Assembly (NCBI RefSeq): GCF_016920785.2
Contig: NW_024609857.1
Coordinates: forward strand, 12,562,716 to 12,626,715
Reading direction: 5' to 3'
DNA: 64,000 nucleotides
Origin: Ixodes scapularis
Lineage: Eukaryota; Arthropoda; Arachnida; Ixodida; Ixodidae
Part shown: positions 1 to 11,816 of the stretch, piece after piece
How positions within the stretch are numbered: position 1 is the stretch's first letter
How the letters are laid out: each line of letters opens with the position of its first letter
The notes under the pieces: model-generated
Told to the model about the DNA's origin: nothing
The model's database searches: none
Seen by the model: only the letters and a program-made list of their open reading frames with translations
Made by a program: the position numbers and the translations under genes

Positions 1-1003
1 TGTGGTCCCTTGATAATTTTAGCCCAGCCTCAAGTGAGTGATGATATTTATCTAAAACAGTTCGTGATTTAGTTAACGCGCCGCTGCTAGACTTATATAG
101 TTGTAAGAACTGAAGATGACAATGGGTCGACGCGCGTGGGGCAGCAGGCTAAGCCTTGCTTTCGTGCGCGCCAATTAATAAAAAAAATACACAAGCTTGA
201 TCATGCTGGCAAAGACCAGGGATCATAGAATGCCTTCCGCACAAACCACATACACTTTTTTTTTAATCCGCTAAATGTAGCGGAGAATTTGAATTGCTTT
301 AATGGTCGCGTTGCTAAATATTTAAAGGGGCCTTGCAACGATATTCCCTTGGAATGCTTTTTCACTTCACATTGGCTGACTGGCACCAGTGGGACCTATG
401 TATGCTGGCACGCAATGCGATTGACCAAGGAACTAACTTTGTTGCGGCGTAATTTTAAATGCAATTTCTTTTTCTTAAAATTTGATAGCTGGGGGTCGCG
501 GTATATTCCAGTGATGATATTTGAATACGGCTCATAGATTGAACCTGAGCATCGCGCGAGCACTCGATTTTTGCTCGTGACAAGCATTTGGGTAGTGGCC
601 CGTGTCCAATTACTTCAATGACTACAATAGCCGAACCATAACAATGCCTGGAATTCAGCGTGGGTCCTGTGCTTTGCCAACCCCAGCGCGTGGCTAGGAT
701 CAACATTGGCGGCATATAATCGGCTCCAGATCACGTCACCGCTTGTAGCTGCGAGTTAAGTACGTAAATGCTGCTCCTTTTTTTCTTTTCTAATTTTTTT
801 GTGATTTTTATTGCGTGTGGTGACAAACGAACGCTTGTTTTATAGGTCATTAACGTCAAGAATTGATTCTAAGTGGTATTCGCGAAACTAAAAAACAAAA
901 ACAAAATATTTTTAGCTTTTCTACTCTGTTGAAAAGGAAGACCAGCGGAGCTGAACAATGGAAAGTAATGGCCGGCTGGAAGTCGGCAAGCCAGAGTGGA
1001 AAG

Positions 1004-1075
1004 GCTGCCGCCATCTATGAGTGACGGCGGCAACCAGATACGTGGCTTGCCGCCGTCGCTCATAGATGGCGGTAG
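1004..1075. repeat. Inverted repeat (hairpin), about 29-bp arms
   Basis: The left arm (1004-1033, containing GCCGCCATCTATGAG) pairs with the right arm (1047-1075, containing CTCATAGATGGCGG) around a loop of about 13 nt. There are one or two mismatches. It is probably a remnant of a foldback mobile element. No coding content. Confidence 0.75.
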
Positions 1076-1273
1076 GTGTCCAGAGTTTGGTGTCTTCATT
1101 TCTTTGTGGGGGACACGATCTTTGGGAAACTAGCCCTTGACAGCTCCGCTGTAAAAATTGTTGCATCGGCGTTTTAATGCCAAATAGCGGGTTCACAGAG
1201 TTTTCGTTCGAACTTTAGAAAAAGAAGGAGTCAAATGGGGCGAGCGCAACTACAGTGAACGTGAGAGTCTGAG

Positions 1274-1462
1274 AGATTAATTTCCCCGCTAAATTTCGCG
1301 GGAAAACCGGATTGTTTTATAGATGTCACGTGACGCATGTCAAGAGACGTCAAATATTTTGCGAAATTTGGCGGGGAAACTGGATTGGTGTTTAAGTCAG
1401 GTGGCGTCAAGGCACGACTTAAATTTCTTCGCTAACTTCAGCGGGGAACCTGGATTGTCTAA
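1274..1462. repeat. Degenerate tandem repeat with CGCTAAATTTAGCG-like palindromic core
   Basis: About three diverged units of roughly 60-75 bp. Each has a core of the type TTCCGCTAAATTTCGCGGG followed by GAAACTGGATTG and a CACGTGACG-like stretch. The same unit recurs as a longer array at about 42825-43160, and a single related core lies near 268-300. It looks like a dispersed satellite-type repeat. Confidence 0.65.
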
Positions 1463-2378
1463 CGCTCGCAGGGTGTTGCCCGTTCATGACACTTGTTCTT
1501 GACGCTCGTTCATAACGGTCGTGTATGATGCTTGTGCCTGACTCTCGTTCATGAGAATTTTCTCATAGATAAGGACCCATAAACTTACTTTGTGTTAAAA
1601 ACTGGGCGCATACAACTGCGCCCTATTGGTCGCATATATGCGTCCAACCAGCGTCACGAACTGGCTGTAAGGTATTAGTTACCTAATATGGAACTGTTAT
1701 TGTAACCAATACTTCTGAAGAAAAAAACATAGAACTGGGCTAAAAACAATAACAACTTTAAATTTTGACCTGAAAAAAAATTTTTTTCTTCAATGGGTTT
1801 TGACTGTGTTTTTCTTGGAAGTGGAGAAGCCCAATTTATTTACTTGAAGGCTGAGGCTTTCTGTCGCCAAATTTTACTGTGTGATTTTTTTAATTCACAT
1901 ACAAACACGAATCTCTCGTTCGGCTGATAGGTTAACAGATTTTGCGGCCACCTTGAAGCAAAGCTACTTAAACATGAAAAGATCAATTAGGTAACGGCCT
2001 TATATTTAAAATTAACTCATCGAGTATTTTTTTTACTATTCATTTTCAGAAATAGTGTTAGTAAAGGTACAGCGTATAAACTCTGAAAATAAAAAAAAGA
2101 AAAGAAGGAATGCATTTTACTTTTGACCGTTTCACTTTAAGGGGGGACACCCCCTAGGAGGGTCAACTTTTGAACCTTTGGTTTAAAATTAGTGAAATTT
2201 TCAGGGTAGGCTGTTGGTCATGCTGGAAGATGCATAACAAAATTTCAGGTCTGTCGGAGTAACGAGAAGGAAATTAGAGCGGCTTCTACAGCAACACGCC
2301 TGCATTGTTTAGTTAATCTATCGTCGGAAAGCTATCACAATGTTCAAGATTTTCATTTGCTAGATATGTAGCAGAATG

Positions 2379-2557
2379 CTTAAAAGTGCGGCTATGGAAA
2401 GTTTTTTTTTTTTTTTTAAAAGTCTTTTATTTTTATTAAGTTTCTCTTCTGCGATATCGGTAAACTTTTTTTTCTTCTGTGTCTTCAACAAAATGTCAAC
2501 ATTTTTTATAAAAGAAATTTGTAAATTGACAAAAAGTTTCATAGCCGCATTTTTTAA
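2379..2557. repeat. Short inverted-repeat element
   Basis: The sequence AAAGTGCGGCTATGGAAAG near 2380-2399 is mirrored by a complementary CTTT-like run and CATAGCCGCATTTTT near 2535-2557. The two ends enclose a T-rich interior. This fits a small foldback or MITE remnant. The short frames inside are low-complexity and not coding. Confidence 0.5.
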
Positions 2558-3033
2558 TAAATTTAAGTCAGGAAAAGCGAAGAAAGAGCCTTCTCTGAAT
2601 TGCAATTCTCAAACGATAGACTGACTAAAATGGAATTTCTACCAGAAAGTGGAACGGATAAAAATGCATTCAAACTCCTCCAAAGCCTACCTTTTCTTTA
2701 GCTTCGGTGGCTTAGAGAAAGATTTAATAAAACGGTCACGAATGATACGGAAACTAATCTTTCCTAAAACTTGCCATGCTATAAGTTTTATTGCTACGCA
2801 CAAACCAATAATTGCACTGAATTTTCACCGCGATTAGGTTTTCAGATGTTTAATGGACTTAATGGGTTATCACTAAGCCAAACAAAAGCGTAGGCTAGTT
2901 TTGGGTCAAAGCAGCTCTTTTGAGTGCCTCGTTTAGTCAGCAAAACCCTTAATATCGTGCCAAACTGAATCATTTCACTTCTTTTATTATCATCACAACT
3001 CAAGTTTTTCTATGCATAGCGGTCGAACTTTAA

Positions 3034-3670
3034 AGGGATACTACAACGAAATTTTGGCGCTCATTTTTTGGTCTTATGTGTTCAAAAGAGCAGTATCACA
3101 TGGAACATACCAATATCTTGTTAAAAAAGTCTCGAAAAGGAATTTTAAAACGAATTAAACGATTAGCAAAGAGCACCTGGTGGATGTCGCTAACGCCTCG
3201 TTTGTAATGCTCGTCTAGGAACCTTGACAGCCAGTGACGGAGGTTGTCCCGTTTCCGGCCACGACGAGAGAAGGGGGGAAGGAGGAACTCCCCTCTTCCC
3301 GAGAATCCCTTTTGTGTGTCGCAGAAGTCGCTATTGTCCCCCTAGAAGATTATAGAAGATTAACCCGTCACTCAAAATTCGTACAAAAGCAGCCGCTTCG
3401 GTGGCTGGAACGACTAGGCCATCCTCTCGACGTCAGCCTCGCCGTAGCTTTGCTCGTCTTGAGACGACCTACGTCACGATTGCGTTGGATGTCACGTGCT
3501 CTAAGCTGGGCCTTCTTTGAGCGCTTGCCAGAGTGGACCGTTTATAACAAAAAATACAGCCACCAGGATCAAAATACAAACGTACGATTGTCATTTACGG
3601 ATACTGTGGATCATATTCAACCTATTTTTGAACACGACGGGAATATTTCAAATTTCGTTGAAGTATCCCT
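3034..3670. mobile_element. Non-autonomous piggyBac-type MITE (TTAA-flanked)
   Basis: Terminal inverted repeats begin AGGGATACTNCAACGAAATTT (left, from 3034) and end in its complement (right, ending 3670). The element is flanked on both sides by TTAA (3030-3033 and 3671-3674), the target duplication used by piggyBac-family transposases. It is about 637 bp and contains no transposase. An internal open frame of 146 codons has no recognisable domain and is treated as chance. The superfamily assignment rests only on the TTAA duplication. Confidence 0.65.
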
Positions 3671-4352
3671 TTAAGCCAGTAGGTACAACTTAACCTCTAT
3701 AACAATAAACATAAAATTGATTTTCAAAAATGAAAACTATGAAACACACACACACGCGCACGACAAACAAGGCAATTGGCACTGTGGAACACGTCGGCTG
3801 CAGATCTCGAAGTTTCTCAAAAAAACGGCAAACCGTTCGTAAAAAAATAAAAAATAAAAAATACAGGAAACAATAGGTACTTGTGCACTTGCGAATTTTG
3901 CTCCTGTCGCTCTTGGCGAAATAAAACGATTTGAAAGCAGTCTTTTTTTTTTGTTGTTGTTGTTCTTTTTTCTTTTTTTGAGTGGCCCCCTGAGGGCACT
4001 TTGCTGCCCGGCTTGAGTTTGACGGACCCCGAGGGCACTGGCAAGGACTTCACTGCGCGTTCAGATGTCGGTGGTAATGCGAGATCGTTTCATCCCCTGC
4101 TGGAGCCCTCGAGACGCATAGACCGTCAAAAAGAGCCCGTTTATATTTATTTATTATTTTTTTATAATCCGCGTACGCGTGGAGCTCAAAGCAATGCAAT
4201 CTATGAAAACGACGACTCGAATGAGGGTACCCAGATTGTAAAGACAAGAATAAAATAACTCTCCTTCAAGTTTTTGTATTGTTTTTGTTTTCTAACAGAA
4301 GAAGTATCATGTCTTTTCTGTGTCTGTAAATGCATTGGTTCGGCGGTTCTAA

Positions 4353-4605
4353 TATAGACCTTTTCCGCAAGGGCTCCGCCATCTTGAATTGTCGTCACTT
4401 CCAGTATGGGCGAAAACATTGTTTTGACTTCGCCACGCCAATAGAATGCATTTAGGAGATAAACGCAACCGTCACACATTCTCGCTTCGCCTCCCCTCTA
4501 TTTTTTTACTATTTGGGGGTTGAAACGTTCTGATATTTTTTCATTGCCCATACCGCACATGCCTACTTGGCGGTCGGGGGCCAGTGTAAGCGGAAAAGGT
4601 CTATA
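4353..4605. mobile_element. MITE with TATAGACC-type terminal inverted repeats
   Basis: The left end TATAGACCTTTTCCGC (from 4353) is the exact complement of the right end GCGGAAAAGGTCTATA (ending 4605), giving 16-bp perfect inverted ends and a 253-bp element. A TA or TATA target duplication is possible but cannot be separated from the inverted repeat itself. Similar TATAGACC ends bracket 37015-37822. No coding capacity. Confidence 0.65.
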
Positions 4606-5582
4606 CCCTATTCGAATAATTCTGGTATGCTAACATCTGTGTAAATAACTTGGTCAACTGGTCGACACGCTTGGCGACTTCATTATTATGCTTTGGTCAT
4701 ATTTTTTATAGCCGCAAAATTACTTTTTTTTTTTTGTATTACGAGGGTCCGGTTATTGATTATGTTAGCGCATCGCAGTCAAGGAAACGTGTAGCGAAAG
4801 CTCGCGCCGAAGAGCCCAGCAACCCTGGGTCTAGTCCCCCAGCCCTGCCTCTTTCTGTCTAGGTGAGCGTCGTCCCGGCGTTCGGTGTTGCATTCTTATA
4901 CTGCGTGATGCAAGTTGATGCCCCCAGGCAAGAGGTCGTACTGCACCTAGCAGAGTTTTTCTCTACAGCTTGCACATCAGACGCTCATTCGGGAACACTA
5001 ACTTTATCTGTCTAAGCTTCCACACCTGAAAAAAAAAAAAAACGGAAGTGCTGGAGGACGATGAAGTTATTCGCTTAAAATATTGATTTCTAATTTACCC
5101 GAGTCGAAAACTATACATAGAGATAAAAGGATCCCTTCAGAAAAAACAAACAAAAAACGTTTACACTTTTTTCGGACCTCCAATTATATTCAGGCGATCC
5201 TGTTTAGTTGAGAATCTTTAAACAGTGCGCAAGAAAAACAAATCTTGGTTATAGGAGCTCTTAATCACCGTCAGGTCTTGTGCAGTAAATAACCGAGAAC
5301 CGCGGTGACGTCCCCAAATATTTAGAAATTACTTTTTTATAGGTATTTGAACTGCACTGAAAAGTAGTAATTCCATTTCACACCGAAACAAAATTCTAAT
5401 TCTCGTCGGAGAAGCAAAAGAACGTGGAAAATATCTCTAACCCGGACAGGATCCAGTGAGCCAAGTGTAGCGTCAACAGCGCGAGCTTCTTGAAGTCGGC
5501 GCGAAAACAAATGTTGACCGCGCCGCGATGCAACGGTTGTTGGAGATAAAATAGTAAGGTTGCAGGCGAGCTGTTGAATGTT

Positions 5583-5743
5583 AACCATGTTGAATATACC
5601 TGAGACTGGGGCAGAAATGAACATAAAAGTCGAAGGAACAGAAAGGTAAACTCAGCTGAGTTTGAGACGTCGTCCTGTCCCTTTCTGTTCCTTCGAATTT
5701 TATGTTCGTTTCTGCCCCAGTCTCAGGTATATTCAACATAGTT
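5583..5743. repeat. Foldback element with 64-bp near-perfect arms
   Basis: The left arm 5583-5646 and right arm 5680-5743 are reverse complements with only a few mismatches, around a 33-nt spacer. Both arms carry CTGAGACTGGGGCAGAAA and CGAAGGAACAGAAAGG or their complements. As RNA or single-stranded DNA it would form a long hairpin. A foldback/MITE origin is inferred. Confidence 0.85.
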
Positions 5744-8700
5744 GTTGGATGCAGATGTCTCGATACTAATGAGACTAGAAATCTTTCTATAGAAATGCTT
5801 TCTAATTTGCTCTAGTTATTGACTTTTTTTCTGACGCCTCGAAGCGGGACTTGAGAGTCTAAGACTTGATTATTCACGGATATAAGGTTCACATACGGCG
5901 GCAGTGGGTGTCATTTGGCTCTGGGATCTCCGTACAATAGGCCCTGCTTCTACCGTTGCCTAAACAGAAGAACCGAACAACGAACAAACATCCGGCGCTT
6001 CCTCTCGCCCTTCTTTGTTCTCTACTTTCTTCCTTCCTTTTTTTTTTTTTTTTTTAACACTCCACAATTATTTTGTTATATTACAGGTGAACCGTATGCC
6101 GCAAGGTAATCATCACCTTCAAGCCATTGGTTGTGGATCTACCGTATTAGCTTGTATATTTATCATCCCTGGTTTACGTGGGAAACTAAGCTTGAAACAA
6201 GATCAATAAAGTTATGTCCTTTAAATGAGCGGTACTCTCTCACACGCAAACACACCACTTTTGTGCGAACGATTGGCAATAATATACGCTACACAAATGT
6301 TGCTCAGAGCCATTCTGATAAACGACAAAGCAGAAACTGGAACAGTGCGAAGTATTTTATTCAAGACTGCTTGAATTTCCGACAACGCGCGCGACGAATT
6401 GATGCTCCAAAATAAAAGCAAAACATTACGAAACAGCCAATATCGCAATAAGAAGTCAAAAATATTAATTAATTCTAAAAAAAACGTATACATTGTTTCT
6501 ACTCTATCCACGCGTGGCCAGGGAAATGTTATATGTAAATAGAAGCAAAAAAAATAAAAAAAACATATCGGGGCAAAAAGAACAACACAATGAGCAAGAT
6601 GAGCAACACAAAATAAGCGTTGCGTTAGATTAACTAACATACCTGGAGCGTTGTGTCGTGTTCTCGACTCTCGTATCCACGAAGATTGATCAAGCCAGAA
6701 AGCTGGTAGGTTAAAAGCAGAGAGAAGGGAATTTCGTTGCAGTCACCCAACCGTCGACACTGTCCCCGACACAATATCAAGCAGCTCTAGTGGCGTCTTT
6801 TTTTATTCGCGTCGAGATGGAGGGTCGCACTTTTATTACCCATCGCCTCGCCGACTGTCGGATCAGGCTTTAATACATTTTTTTTTTCGTTCCCGGTAAC
6901 ACGCAATGAAAATCCTCGTGAACGTCTTGCGCGGAGCACGCCTCTTTTCTAGACAGCCTCTTTTGTAACGGGCGTCTTAAGAATGTTTCCTAACTTGGCG
7001 GCTCTGAAATTGTTTCCATAGTGAAAATGACGATTTACGCAACGGGGTCTTTGCGCGTAGAAAAGAATGTTCGAAGTAGTTTTGGGAGTCGTCCGTTTCT
7101 GTTCTCAGATAGTTGACAAAGAAAATAATAGTGCTCGAAACGCTGGGCATTTTTGTTTAATGTTTTTATGGCATCAACGGAAACGTAATACTCCAATAAA
7201 TCGACGCGCAAAAAACAAAAACAGAAAAAAAACGTTAATGTAGTAGTTATTTTTGTGCGAGTAGGTTCGCTGAGATGACGAGAGCACGTTTAAGCTTCAC
7301 CTTTAAGAGTGGAACGTTATCAAGCCCCGCTCGCATAGCCTTCTCATTCGCCGTGCAAGCGTGCCTTGCCTGGCCTTGTCAGTAGCCTGTCTGGCTCGCC
7401 TAATATTCTTCAAATTTTTCTTTAAGACTTCATAATTACTTTATACAGTGAAATTAATTGAGGCACCCGGCGACCCTTAATCACAGATGTTTTTTTAATC
7501 ACTTTCATTTCACGCGTGACGTCACGTGAGCGTTGTAGTTTAATTGAAATTCCCGCGCCAGGTCATGTGTGTGTGACGTCATGACGCTATCAACCAATCA
7601 GGATTTTCGCGTCACGCCACCGACGCCTGGATTTCTGCGACACGGGCTCCTTAACACGGGCTCCTTCCTCGAGCCCCTCCCTGGTCGTCCCACCACTTTT
7701 TCTATCGCCCAGCTCGACGCGGCTTCACCCGCGGAGATTTATCGTGAAAGCCCGAGGCTTTGCGGAAATGTTTTCACTATTGTTGGTTTCCTTCGGGATC
7801 ATGTTACTTACGTTCTATCTATAAACAAGACCCTTTTGCGAGCGGTCCTTTCGACTCTAGACTGCATGACCCCCGGGCTTTGGCGGCACAACCCTGGAGC
7901 TCGTATATACGTTGTGTGAGAGACTGTCAACCCGAGCCCAGCCTCGTGAAGGATGGGCGTCAAGCTTCGAGGAAATAAGAAAGTCGTTGTGCACAGCGGA
8001 CTCGAGCCTCGCTCGCCGGGCAGAATAAGTGATGACGAGGCCTGACACCTCCACGGAAGTCGAGAGTGGCTTTCTAGGAGCAAATGACTGGCGCCTTCAC
8101 GTAACGTAGCTTACCCCGGCCACTCCAGCGAGGCGTCGTTGACAAATTGCCTTTCTCTCCTACGCTCCACCCGCGAACTGTGGGTAGGAACGTACTGCCT
8201 GAGAACAGCACGAGGATTTCATTCTACGGACTGGGTACACAACGGCAAGGTGTTGAAGAATACCACAGCCTGCAGAAAGAGTACGCCATTAAACTGTGAA
8301 AATCCACATGATTCGTGTTTGTACAACGAACATTATAAGGGATGCCAAACTGTTCAGTGTGGATTATACCATTATTGAACTTCTACTTGTTACATTAAAG
8401 CTACACGACAACTTGACTGAAAGTAAATAGTTCTGTAATATTTTATTTATTCATAAAGTCTGCTAACCTCGTTTAGGAGGATGCGGCTAGAGGGGTATTA
8501 GAAGATAGTGCGCAAGAATTGATACATAAGACAGTTATTAAAATACTGCGTATAAAATATATTCAGAAATGCAACACCTAAAACTCTATTGGAAACAAAA
8601 CGGGCTTAGAATCAATATCAGTTTCAAGAATAACTTCCCTAATATTTCACAAATGGGTCAGCGGTTGACAAATTGACTTGCGCTTCAGGAAGGCTATTCC

Positions 8701-9361
8701 ATTCCTCAGTACTACGCTATTTTAAGCTGGCAAAGTAAGGATGGTGACAATACGCTGTATTCCCGTTTCCAAAGTGGAAGCGATTGATGACGCAGCGCAA
8801 TTCGACTGGATCGCTAACTTCGCACACCCCTGCAGTATATATTGCTTGCTCCTATGCCATATGTAAAGTTATTATACTATTCACAAACAAATGACTGCGT
8901 CCCACATCAAACTCCATTTGGGCCCAATGTGGGCTCCGGGTAGGTGTGGAACCAAAGCGTGTCCCCGATACGGGATGCCCTCTGCCGGTACTACCTAACC
9001 TGACACATCGGCGGAGCGTAGCAAACTCGTTTTCCCTGAACCTTGACTTTCGCCGCTAGGGGCGCGGAGCAGCACGGACGCCAGTCACGTGACTGTGGGT
9101 GACTGCGGAGTAGGCGATACAAAACTCACCTGGCACCTCTGCCTTTCTTGTACTTATAGCCACTGTGATTTTCAAACAGCGCCTGCAAGCGCTACTAATC
9201 CCAGCGTGGTCACCACCAGGACTTCCACCTTTCCCTGAAAGCGACGCGCTAAACCGTCCCAGCTGCCGGTCGGGTAGACATGTTTATGGTGCTCCGCGAG
9301 CTTTTTAAAACCGTACTCGGCATTAACTACTTTGTGCTAAGTCGTAACGGCTAGCACAACT

Positions 9362-9604
9362 TGCTCAGTCAACACCACCTAGACAGAAGGCCTCCGCATG
9401 GTTTCTTCTTCCTCTACGAAACGTCATCACAGTCGGATCGCGCTCGGTCGGCTATTGGACCCGAGCCCGACCTTCGACGCGCTGATTGGCCACGAGCCGC
9501 AGCCGAACACTGACGCAGCACTCGTGCCCAATCTCTCGCCTCGATCGATCTGACTATGATGACGCGTGTGGAGGCCTTCTGTCCAGGTGGTGTTGGCTCA
9601 GTGC
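9362..9604. mobile_element. Foldback MITE, about 38-bp terminal inverted repeats
   Basis: The left end (about 9362-9399) contains CAACACCACCTAGACAGAAG and GCCTCCGC. The right end (about 9566-9604) carries the complement CTTCTGTCCAGGTGGTGTTG with few differences. The GC-rich interior of about 165 bp has no supported coding potential. Confidence 0.65.
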
Positions 9605-10489
9605 TCCAACGCTGCCAACGCTACCTGTGCGGGCGCGTGCGAAGAGAAACTCACATCCGCGTGCTTTTGCTGGATTGCAGTACTGCTGCACTGTGAAAGC
9701 TACGCCAGCCTTGGCATGCAGCAGAAAGCAGATGACACCGAGTATAAATATCCTCACGAGATAGATTTACGAGGCGTGTTACTCGGCTCATATTTCAGCC
9801 ATTTGAAAGGCAGAAAAGTCGATCGTAACATATCAGACCAGCTCCTGCTAGCTTTTGAACTTTTGTGCTTTTACGGCTGCTATCCCGCACCAAACACCTA
9901 GGGTGCCGGTTAGGGATCAGCATTTTAGGTAGCCAATCTCACATTGACAATTTATTATTATTACATGCAGATAAATGCGAGTCTGGCGCTCTTAATTGTA
10001 GTGTAGTATTATTTATTTCTTACGACTATTTGGGAAATATTGCAGTCACGAAGATAAGGTGAATTAAACAAGTGCTACATGTACTGAGGTGCACTCCTTT
10101 CATGACGAACTGCAAATGAGAACACATTTTCTAAGATAATTTTAACATGTCGGCACATAATATATCGTATACTACTAGTCGAATTTTTAGATATATGTTT
10201 TTGAGCGCAGCTCTTAGGCACCCGTTTCCGGCTTGAGCGGCGTCGTCATCGGCGCAGCCACGCGTTGCATTATGGGACTTTTCCCATAATTACGTCACTC
10301 GTGACGTCACAGGTCACGTGTGACGTAGTTAGGTTTCAGGTAGCCAAGCGTGCGGTTTGCGTTGTTAACATAATTGGTGTGGGTTTTCCCTGACAGGTTC
10401 GAAGATACATACATAGACACGTAAATATTTTGCAAGAAATTACCCTTTCAATGGGGATATTTAATAGTTGGTAAGTAGGACACGTTTTA

Positions 10490-11296
10490 ACCTTCCGTGA
10501 TATTTTCTTTGCCTTACATGTTAATCTTTCGTTTCATCTGCCATACATCAAAGCAGGAGGAAATAGCATTCATATCAGACTGTATGATGTTGACACCAGA
10601 ATTGTTGTTAATTTCCCGATAAAGAACACTATCGTCGGCAAATAGGCTTAGGGAAGAGGAGACATATAGTTGGTAGGTCCCTAATAGAGATTAGAAATAA
10701 CAGACGACCATGTAGAGAGCATTGCGGCACATCACACCGGAGTGTATACGGGAACAGACGTTGAGTTATTGCCATTTCAGCCGGGGTCCCACTGCTCATA
10801 CTTGATACAAAACACAGTCTGCAATCATAAGTCACCGCGATATCCGTGGCTCAAGTGCCGGGTGTCAAGTTTCCTCCTTGAACTCATTGCCATGCAGCAT
10901 TCTAAGCGCGGATCCCGCGGTGATTCGCGTTCGAATCTGTATACAGACTGTCGTTTGTATGATGTATAAGCAGTGTGACCCTTTGCTTTACGGTCCCAAA
11001 TTAGGATCTGTTGGTCAAGAAACGCTCTAACCAAGATAAAATATTTGAGTCAATACTGAGCTGGCTACGTTTGTGCACAAACAGTTTATGGGACATGTTA
11101 TCGAATGCTTCTGAGAGGTATAGGAAATCCGAGATCCCTGGTCCAGCGCTGAATGGATATTATGGGCGAAGACTGAAAGTTTGGTGTCACATAAGAATGA
11201 TTTTCGAAATCCATGTTTATGAGGGGTTCAAAAAAGAGTTCGATTCTAAAAAACGCGACAGCTCTGAAGAAATTACCTGAACCGTGATATTGCAGG
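10490..11296 (-). pseudogene. Decayed non-LTR retrotransposon (LINE) reverse transcriptase, minus strand
   Basis: Read on the minus strand from 11296 downward, fragments in shifting frames match the order of a CR1/Jockey-type LINE reverse transcriptase: a VISSELSRFLESN stretch, then LSEAFDNMSHKLF (the 'DFSKAFD' block), then ILSWLERFLTNRS. After an interruption at 10784-10981 there follows a degraded 'SGVPQGSVLGPLLFLIYINDLP' block (DVPQ-SLHGRLLFLISIRDLP), and then LFADDSVLYREINNN with the catalytic FADD motif (codons at 10631-10642). Stop codons and frameshifts show that it is dead. The interruption is a MITE inserted into the element. The fragment may continue into the 172-bp tandem repeats at 11297. 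The exact LINE clade cannot be fixed by eye. Confidence 0.75.
10784..10981. mobile_element. MITE copy 1 (GGGTCACACTGC ends) inserted in a LINE
   Basis: About 198 bp. The ends are related to GGGTCACACTGCTTATAC and its complement, next to ATCATACAAAAGACAGTCT-like inner ends. The interior (CTCCTTGAACTCATTGCCATGC and following) is shared with the copy at about 33079-33275, and a right end alone recurs near 15318-15352. It splits the LINE reverse transcriptase reading between the 'FLTNRS' and 'VPQGS' blocks, so it inserted after the LINE. No transposase. The target duplication is not clear. Confidence 0.75.
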
Positions 11297-11816
11297 ATAC
11301 GCTGGTAAGAGATATTGACTTGTTGTTAGCTATTATGCATGATGAAGTCCAACACGTGTGAAATTTTAGGAAGACGTCAAAATAAATGATCTATCCGCGT
11401 TCTTTTTTTCTTTTTAGACTATGCCGGCATCAAATAATCCTACCTAGCTTATTCCTTTCTCTGGATAAATCCGCTGGTAAGAGATATTGACTTGTTGTTA
11501 GCTATTATGCATGATGAAGTCCAACACGTGTGAAATTTTAGGAAGACGTCAAAATAAATTATCTATCCGCTTTCTTTTTTTCTTTTTAGACTATGCCGGC
11601 ATCAAATAATCCTACCTAGCTTATTCCTTTCTCTGGATAAAAACGCTGGTAAGAGATATTGACTTGTTGTTAGCTATTATGCATGATGAAGTCCAACACG
11701 TGCGAAATTTTAGGAAGACGTCAAAATAAATTATCTATCCGCGTTCTTTTTTTTTCTTTTTAGACTATGCCGGCATCAAATAATCCTACCTAGCTTATTC
11801 CTTTCGCTGGATAAAA
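11297..11816. repeat. Tandem repeat, 172-bp unit, 3 copies
   Basis: GCTGGTAAGAGATATTGACT starts at 11301, 11473 and 11645, giving an exact 172-bp period. The three copies differ at only a few positions. Each unit ends in a TTATTCCTTTCNCTGGATAA stretch. The start of the first unit reads in frame on the minus strand with the adjacent LINE fragment (ISLTSVSC... upstream of VISSELS), so the unit may be a tandem amplification of LINE-derived sequence. That last point is inference. Confidence 0.9.

Noticed and set aside
3234..3674. 146-codon plus-strand frame
   Set aside because: It lies inside the TTAA-flanked MITE and ends in its terminal inverted repeat. No transposase similarity.
4777..4862. 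Possible tRNA or tRNA-derived SINE (GGGTCTAGTCCCCC loop-like sequence)
   Set aside because: No convincing A box, acceptor stem or anticodon arm could be drawn. No tRNA gene was found anywhere in the window by eye.
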